A stretch of DNA of 64,000 nucleotides from Streptomyces sp. P3 (GTDB taxonomy: Bacteria > Actinomycetota > Actinomycetes > Streptomycetales > Streptomycetaceae), in contig NZ_CP028369.1 in the NCBI RefSeq assembly GCF_003032475.1, positions 6,200,001-6,264,000 on the forward strand, read 5' to 3'. Numbering within the stretch: position 1 is the stretch's first letter; the number at the start of each line of letters is the position of its first letter. A program made the position numbers and the translations under genes. Positions 59,286 to 64,000 of the stretch are shown here, piece by piece. Under the pieces are notes generated by a model that saw only the letters and a program-made list of their open reading frames with translations, did not search any database and was not told the DNA's origin.

Positions 59286-59315
59286 CCGCTCTTCGCGGAA
59301 GGTCAGCCCCGGACA

Positions 59316-59611
59316 GCCCATCCTGCGGGTGATCTCCTCGGCGCCCCGTGTCAGCACGGGCACGAGTTCGCGCATGCGCTCCTCGGTGAAGCGGTAGGCC
59401 GAGCCGGAGGCGCTGCCTTCTCCGGCTTCGGCCCGGCGGCGAGGGTGCGGGGTCGGCTTCCGCAGCCCGGACGCCTCCAGCACCTCGGAGCGCCGCCGCT
59501 GCGACAGGTGGGCCAGCAGGGCTTGGCGGCTGGACGTGGCGTGCACGGGGGTGAGCCGGCCGCCCTGGTTGTGGGTGCCGACCGCGCCCGGTCCGCGTAC
59601 CCGGTGGAGCA
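59316..59611 (-). pseudogene. Decayed second IclR-family regulator
   Basis: The minus frame reads VRGPGAVGTHNQGGRLTPVH, ATSSRQALLAHLSQRRRSEV, and later SAYRFTEERMRELVPVLTRG, AEEITRRMG. These parallel the effector domain of the intact regulator ([20 protein letters not shown], and [16 protein letters not shown]). About 60 residues are missing between the two blocks, and the HTH is absent. It lies beside Rieske oxygenase 2, just as the intact gene lies beside oxygenase 1 (though here on its 5' side), so it is a relic of a duplicated locus. Confidence 0.75.
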
Positions 59612-59750
59612 GTCCTGCCCGAAGGTCCCGAGGTGTTCGCGGTGCGTGTGCCCTGGCCGGAACCGGTCGCCCGCATGGTCGCGCGGTCCCTCCTGTCCGG
59701 CGAAGGGGGCGGCGTCGAGGGGGTACGGGCAAGTCGGCGCGGCCGACCTC

Positions 59751-59824
59751 TTGACAGTGGGTGTCCCCGAGGAGACAGTTTGGTCGTCGTTGCTCATGGC
59801 GAAAGCAGTTGCGCTATATAGAAC
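59751..59824 (+). promoter_or_regulatory. Promoter with tandem palindromes before the second Rieske locus
   Basis: TTGACA (59751-59756) with GACAGT 17 bases on. Then GTTGCT-CATGG-CGAAAG (59789-59805) and GTTGCG-CTATA-TAGAAC (59808-59824), 19 bp apart. Confidence 0.6.
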
Positions 59825-60100
59825 ACGATGAACGACTGTGGTTCGGCCGCGGTCCCCGTCCGGGCCCCGGTGGAGACACTCCTCCCCTCCCTCGCCGACA
59901 GCTCCGGGGAGCGATCGGCGTCCTCCCGCCATCCAGCACATCCGGCCGAAGCACGAATTCGGCCCCCCTCTACGAGGAGATCGACCGTGACGCACGAGGT
60001 GAGCGCCGTCGGCGCCGACGTGTCCGGGCGCGGCGGCGCGGTGAGGTCCTCCTGTCACGGCGCCTGCCTGCCCTCGACGTCCCCGCCCCGATCGGCCTCC

Positions 60101-60361
60101 CGCATCGAGCGCCTCGTCACCTCCGGTCGCTCGCCCGGCGCGGTCTGCCTCCACGTGAACGCGCTGGTCTCCGCAGAGACCCTCCTCCGGGGGCCCGGAC
60201 CCGCCGGCCGCTCCTTCCCGGGCTTCGGCGCCGTCGTCGCCTCCGTCCGGGACCTCCCGCTGACGCTCCCCGCCGGCACCACCGTCCCGACCGGCCACGG
60301 CGAGACCGCCCCGATCGGGGCCGAGGCGCCCCGCCTCGACGAGTGGATCGCCCGCGGCCAC
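60101..60361 (+). pseudogene. MBL-fold hydrolase, internally deleted remnant
   Basis: The frame reads RIERLVTSGRS, the usual start of Streptomyces MBL-fold hydrolases. It then jumps to ALVSAETLLRGPGPAGRSFP and ends PTGHGETAPIGAEAPRLDEW-IARGH, the usual C-terminal part. The metal-binding HxHxDH block between them is deleted. In many actinobacteria this gene follows the S-(hydroxymethyl)mycothiol dehydrogenase, so it may be debris of a formaldehyde-detoxification operon. It is in frame with the following oxygenase gene. Confidence 0.6.
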
Positions 60362-60406
60362 CGAACGCCCGCCACCGCATCACGAATTCCCCGCGAAGGT
60401 GACTCG

Positions 60407-61540
60407 ATGACCCTCAACCATCTGCCGCCCAGCCTCATCCCCACGCTGCCCGGCGAGTACTACACGGACCCCGAAGTCTTCGCCCAGGAGCAGGAACGGG
60501 TCTTCGAGACCATGTGGTTCTGCGTGACCCGCGCCTCCGAGCTGGCGAAACCCGGCGCCTTCCGTACCTACCAGGTCGGACGGGAGAGCGTCCTCGTCGC
60601 CCGCTCCCGGGACGGGTCGGTCAAGGCCTTCCTCAACATCTGCCGGCACCGCGGGGCCAAGCTCTGCACCGAGGAGTCGGGCGAGGTCAAGCGGGCCTTC
60701 CAGTGTCCGTACCACGCCTGGACGTACGGCCTGGACGGCAAGCTGGTCGCCGCGCCGAACCTGACCTCGATGCCGGACATCGACCGGACCGAGTACGGCC
60801 TGGTCGGCGTCCATGTGCGGGAGTGGCTCGGCTATGTGTGGGTGTGCCTCGCCGACGAGCCGCCGTCCTTCGAGGAGGACGTGCTGGGCGCGGTCGTCGA
60901 GCGGCTCGGCGACGTCGAGTCGATCGAGCGGTACGACATCGGCAACCTGTCGGTCGGGTGTCGGATCACCTATGACGTGAAGGCGAACTGGAAGCTCGTC
61001 ATCGAGAACTTCATGGAGTGCTACCACTGCGCGACGATCCATCCGGAGCTGACGGAGGTGCTGCCGGAGTTCGCGGACGGGTACGCCGCGCAGTACTACG
61101 TGGGTCACGGCGCGGAGTTCGGTGAGGAGGTCCAGGGGTTCACCGTGGACGGCTCCGAGGGTCTGGACCGTATCCCGGGTGTCGCCGAGGAGCAGGACCG
61201 CCGTTACTACGCGATCACCGTGCGGCCGCAGGTGTTCATCAATCTCGTTCCCGACCATGTGATCCTCCACCGGATGTACCCGGTGGCGGTCGACCGCACG
61301 GTCGTCGAGTGCGACTGGCTGTATCTCCCGCATGTCGTGGAGAGCGGCAAGGACGTCAGCCGGTCCGTGGAGCTCTTCGACCGGGTGAACCGGCAGGACT
61401 TCGACGCCTGTGAACGCACCCAGCCCGGGATGAGCTCGCGGATGTACGCCAAGGGCGGCGTGCTGGTGCCCAGCGAGCACCACATCGGCGCCTTCCACGA
61501 CTGGCTCCAGACCAAGCTCGGTGCAGGGCCCGCGCACTGA
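60407..61540 (+). CDS. Rieske oxygenase alpha subunit, glycine betaine demethylase-like, copy 2
   Basis: A 377-residue paralogue of the protein at 40106. The Rieske motifs ([19 protein letters not shown]) and mononuclear iron motif ([14 protein letters not shown]) are intact. The N-terminal 165 residues differ at about 35 positions, while the rest is nearly identical at DNA level; one change in the shared part replaces Arg by Cys (GRRITYD to GCRITYD). ATG 60407 with GAAGG upstream is chosen; the open frame extends upstream through the MBL-fold remnant, but that part is not oxygenase. It probably shares the ferredoxin of copy 1. Confidence 0.87.
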   Translation: MTLNHLPPSLIPTLPGEYYTDPEVFAQEQERVFETMWFCVTRASELAKPGAFRTYQVGRESVLVARSRDGSVKAFLNICRHRGAKLCTEESGEVKRAFQCPYHAWTYGLDGKLVAAPNLTSMPDIDRTEYGLVGVHVREWLGYVWVCLADEPPSFEEDVLGAVVERLGDVESIERYDIGNLSVGCRITYDVKANWKLVIENFMECYHCATIHPELTEVLPEFADGYAAQYYVGHGAEFGEEVQGFTVDGSEGLDRIPGVAEEQDRRYYAITVRPQVFINLVPDHVILHRMYPVAVDRTVVECDWLYLPHVVESGKDVSRSVELFDRVNRQDFDACERTQPGMSSRMYAKGGVLVPSEHHIGAFHDWLQTKLGAGPAH

Positions 61541-61564
61541 CCTGGTCCCGCCCTTCTTCCGACC

Positions 61565-61608
61565 CCCCGTCCACCTGCCGCTCCGGCCCCCTCGGCAGGC
61601 GGGCGGGG
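61565..61608 (+). terminator. Terminator after Rieske oxygenase 2
   Basis: A hairpin with 16-base arms (61565-61580 and 61593-61608), one mismatch and one G-T pair, 12-base loop, 25 bases after the stop. Confidence 0.65.
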
Positions 61609-61621
61609 TGCAGACGGAATC

Positions 61622-61657
61622 GTTGCGATCGACGCAACCCGGAGCGTGATCGGGAAC
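61622..61657 (+). promoter_or_regulatory. Tandem palindromes, distal unit before reductase 2
   Basis: A perfect GTTGCG-ATCGA-CGCAAC (61622-61638) and a weak partner GGAGCG-TGATC-GGGAAC (61641-61657), 19 bp apart. Confidence 0.65.
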
Positions 61658-61675
61658 GATCGGCGGTCCGCCCTC

Positions 61676-61740
61676 TTGACACGCCCGAATTCCACCTAAA
61701 CCATGTTGCGCATAACGCGAATCGTTGTGCCATGTGAGAC
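61676..61740 (+). promoter_or_regulatory. Promoter with tandem palindromes before reductase 2 and glyA
   Basis: TTGACA (61676-61681). Then GTTGCG-CATAA-CGCGAA (61705-61721) and GTTGTG-CCATG-TGAGAC (61724-61740), 19 bp apart, ending 22 bases before the ATG. Confidence 0.68.
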
Positions 61741-61762
61741 ATCTCTTCGTCTGGAGCCCCGC

Positions 61763-62944
61763 ATGAGGAGCATCACCGTCGTCGGAGCGTCACTGGCGGG
61801 CCTGAGTACGGTCCGGGCGCTGCGCGCAGAGGGCTACGACGGCGAGATCGTCGTCGTGGGGGAGGAGCGTCACACCCCCTACGACCGCCCTCCGCTGTCC
61901 AAGGACTTCCTCAAGGGTGACATCGACGCCGACGCGCTCGCCCTCGGCGACGCCGACGAGTACGACGCCCTGGACGTGCACTGGCTGCTCGGCGAACGCG
62001 CGGTCCGTCTCGACCCGCTCGCCCGGACCGTCACCCTGACCGGAGGGCAGCAGGTACGCACCCACGGCGTGGTCGTCGCCACCGGCGCGAGCCCCCGCAC
62101 ACTCCCCGGCTCCGACGGGCTGGCCGGCGTCCACACGCTGCGCACCCTGGACGACGCCCTCGACCTGCGGGCCGAGCTGCTGGACGGCCTGCCCCGGGTC
62201 GTCGTCATAGGCGCCGGTTTCATCGGCGCCGAAGTGGCCTCCACCGCCCACCGGCTCGGCCTGCACGTCACCCTCGTCGAGGCGGCCGACGTACCGCTGG
62301 AGCGCCAACTCGGCCGAGAGATGGGCCTGGTGTGCTCCTCCCTGCACACCGATCACGGCGTCGACCTGCTGTGCGGCACCGGCGTGGCCGAACTGCTCGG
62401 CGAGGACCGGGTCACCGGGGTGCGGCTGGCGGACGGGCGGGTGCTGCCCGCCGACGTGGTCGTGGCCGGCGTGGGCGTGCGCCCCAACACGGACTGGCTC
62501 GCCGGCTCCGGAGTCCTGGTGGACGACGGCGTGGTGTGCGACGCCGGCTGCGCGACCACCGTCCCGGGCGTCGTCGCCGTCGGTGACGTGGCCCGCTGCC
62601 CCCACCCCTTCACCGGCCGCCACGCCCGCATCGAGCACTGGAGCAACGCCACCGAGCAGGCCAGGACCGCCGCCCGGACCCTGCTGACCGGGGTGTCCGC
62701 CCCGGCCCCGCGGACCGCCCCCTACTTCTGGTCCGACCAGTACCGCACGCGCATCCAGCTCGCCGGGTACGTCGTGCCGGGCGCGGAGCCCGAGGTCGTC
62801 GAGGGGGACCTCGACAGCCGTGTGTTCACGGCCGTCTACCGGCACGAGGGCAACCCCGTGGCTGTGCTCTCCCTCAACCAGCCGAAGTTCTTCAACCGGC
62901 TCCGCCGCACGCTCGTCCCCGCCGCCGCGGTCGCCTTGTCCTGA
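61763..62944 (+). CDS. FAD-dependent ferredoxin reductase (glutathione-reductase type), copy 2
   Basis: A 393-residue paralogue of the reductase at 38812, with [60 protein letters not shown] and [17 protein letters not shown]. Unlike copy 1 it has no ferredoxin gene beside it, so it must share the ferredoxin at 38453 or use another. CTGGAG precedes the ATG at 61763; the in-frame ATG 61703 lies inside the operator region. It is followed after 61 bases by glyA on the same strand. Confidence 0.9.
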   Translation: MRSITVVGASLAGLSTVRALRAEGYDGEIVVVGEERHTPYDRPPLSKDFLKGDIDADALALGDADEYDALDVHWLLGERAVRLDPLARTVTLTGGQQVRTHGVVVATGASPRTLPGSDGLAGVHTLRTLDDALDLRAELLDGLPRVVVIGAGFIGAEVASTAHRLGLHVTLVEAADVPLERQLGREMGLVCSSLHTDHGVDLLCGTGVAELLGEDRVTGVRLADGRVLPADVVVAGVGVRPNTDWLAGSGVLVDDGVVCDAGCATTVPGVVAVGDVARCPHPFTGRHARIEHWSNATEQARTAARTLLTGVSAPAPRTAPYFWSDQYRTRIQLAGYVVPGAEPEVVEGDLDSRVFTAVYRHEGNPVAVLSLNQPKFFNRLRRTLVPAAAVALS

Positions 62945-63005
62945 GCGCCCGCTCGTGAGCGTCCCACTCTCCCTCCTCCCTCCGGAACCGCACAGGAGAC
63001 CGCTG

Positions 63006-64000
63006 ATGACCCTGCTCAACCAGTCCCTGCACGACCTCGACCCCGAGGTCGCCGCCGCCGTCGACGCCGAGCTGGACCGCCAGCAGTCCACCCTGGAGAT
63101 GATCGCCTCGGAGAACTTCGCTCCGGTGGCGGTCATGGAGGCCCAGGGCACGGTCCTGACCAACAAGTACGCCGAGGGCTACCCCGGCCGCCGTTACTAC
63201 GGCGGCTGCGAGCACGTCGACGTCACCGAGCAGATCGCCATCGACCGCCTCAAGGAACTCTTCGGCGCCGAGTACGCCAACGTCCAGCCGCACTCCGGTG
63301 CTTCGGCGAACCAGGCGGCGCTGTTCGCCCTGGCCCAGCCCGGCGACACCATCCTCGGTCTGGATCTGGCCCACGGCGGCCACCTCACCCACGGCATGCG
63401 CATCAACTTCTCCGGCAAGCAGTTCAACGTCGTTCCCTACCACGTCGACGACTCCGGTCTGGTCGACATGGACGAGGTCGAGCAGCTCGCCAAGGCCCAC
63501 CACCCGAAGGTGATCATCGCGGGCTGGTCGGCGTATCCGCGGCAGCTGGACTTCGCCGCGTTCCGCCGGATCGCCGACGAGACCGGCGCGTTCCTGTGGG
63601 TGGACATGGCCCACTTCGCCGGGCTGGTCGCGGCCGGGCTGCACCCGAACCCCGTCGAGTACGCGGACGTGGTCACCTCCACCACCCACAAGACCCTCGG
63701 CGGCCCGCGCGGAGGCATCATCCTCGCCCGGAGCACGGAGTTCGCGAAGAAGCTCAACTCGTCGGTGTTCCCGGGCTTCCAGGGCGGTCCGCTCGAGCAC
63801 GTCATCGCGGCCAAGGCGGTCTCCTTCAAGGTCGCCGCGAGCGAGGAGTTCAAGGAGCGCCAGCGGCGCACGGTCGCGGGCGCCCGGATCCTCGCCGAGC
63901 GGCTGACGGCCCCTGACGCCCGCGCGGCCGGCGTCGACGTGCTGTCCGGCGGCACCGACGTCCACATGATCCTGGTCGACCTGCGCGCCTCCGACCTGGA
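63006..64000 (+). CDS. glyA: Serine hydroxymethyltransferase (cut by right edge)
   Basis: 331 codons of a PLP enzyme are visible. It has the [20 protein letters not shown] opening, [43 protein letters not shown] and the cofactor lysine in [12 protein letters not shown]. The gene runs past the edge (usual length about 420). It joins glycine, the end product of betaine demethylation, with methylene-THF to give serine, which recovers carbon from the pathway. ATG 63006 has CAGGAGA upstream. It is probably co-transcribed with the reductase gene. Confidence 0.95.
   Translation, partial: MTLLNQSLHDLDPEVAAAVDAELDRQQSTLEMIASENFAPVAVMEAQGTVLTNKYAEGYPGRRYYGGCEHVDVTEQIAIDRLKELFGAEYANVQPHSGASANQAALFALAQPGDTILGLDLAHGGHLTHGMRINFSGKQFNVVPYHVDDSGLVDMDEVEQLAKAHHPKVIIAGWSAYPRQLDFAAFRRIADETGAFLWVDMAHFAGLVAAGLHPNPVEYADVVTSTTHKTLGGPRGGIILARSTEFAKKLNSSVFPGFQGGPLEHVIAAKAVSFKVAASEEFKERQRRTVAGARILAERLTAPDARAAGVDVLSGGTDVHMILVDLRASDL

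Noticed and set aside
58755..59732. 325-codon minus frame containing IclR-like sequence, read as a full gene
   Set aside because: It lacks the HTH, has an internal deletion and runs on antisense into folP; listed as a pseudogene instead.

Overview
The window is high-GC actinobacterial DNA, almost certainly from a Streptomyces. Signs of this are the snapalysin gene with its divergent LysR regulator, many GTG starts, twin-arginine and lipoprotein secretion signals, and a typical Streptomyces intergenic repeat. No rRNA, tRNA, CRISPR array or intact transposase was recognised.

Layout. 1-3.6 kb (minus): an ABC-2 drug/lipid-type exporter operon, followed by the tail of a broken DUF4389 gene. 3.6-5.8 kb: a patch of decayed stress genes (hemerythrin-like, universal stress protein 5' end, P-type ATPase, OsmC) around one intact tandem universal stress protein. 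5.9-7.8 kb: snapalysin and its LysR regulator. 7.9-17.1 kb: a PASTA-like lipoprotein and a MacB/LolCDE-like export system with two very large FtsX-type permeases and two ATPases. 17.3-30.1 kb: secreted glycoside hydrolases (a clan-A-like 1220-residue enzyme with LacI-type operators upstream, a GH29 fucosidase, a GH43 arabinanase-like enzyme), interspersed with a HEAT-repeat protein, a TPR-like membrane protein and a small hydrolase. 30.3-35.1 kb: small secreted and cytosolic proteins, a DksA/TraR zinc-finger protein, and a coupled radical SAM/aminotransferase pair of unknown product.

35.2-64 kb is one functional island for choline/glycine betaine uptake and stepwise demethylation. A GMC oxidoreductase oxidises choline. 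The betaine aldehyde dehydrogenase is only an N-terminal stub. A glycine betaine ABC importer is present. Two Rieske oxygenases, a Rieske ferredoxin and two glutathione-reductase-type reductases remove the first methyl group. A dimethylglycine dehydrogenase and a heterotetrameric-type sarcosine oxidase (SoxB, fused SoxD-SoxA, SoxG) remove the other two, with methyl groups passing to tetrahydrofolate. FolD, a MetF-like protein, a formate-dehydrogenase-like enzyme, a dihydropteroate synthase and GlyA handle the one-carbon units and convert glycine to serine.

The main new observation is regulatory. Nearly every transcription unit in this island carries a tandem pair of 17-bp imperfect palindromes (consensus close to GTTGCG-N5-CGCAAC) whose starts lie 19 bp apart, usually just downstream of a TTGACA box. 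The only regulator gene in the island, an IclR-family gene, carries the same pair over its own start codon, so it is the likely repressor. Other notable points: a Streptomyces repeat inserted between soxD and soxA has fused the two genes in frame; the two Rieske oxygenase genes share a roughly 594-bp near-identical 3' block, which looks like gene conversion; and the second Rieske locus is flanked by wreckage of a duplicated IclR gene and an MBL-fold hydrolase.
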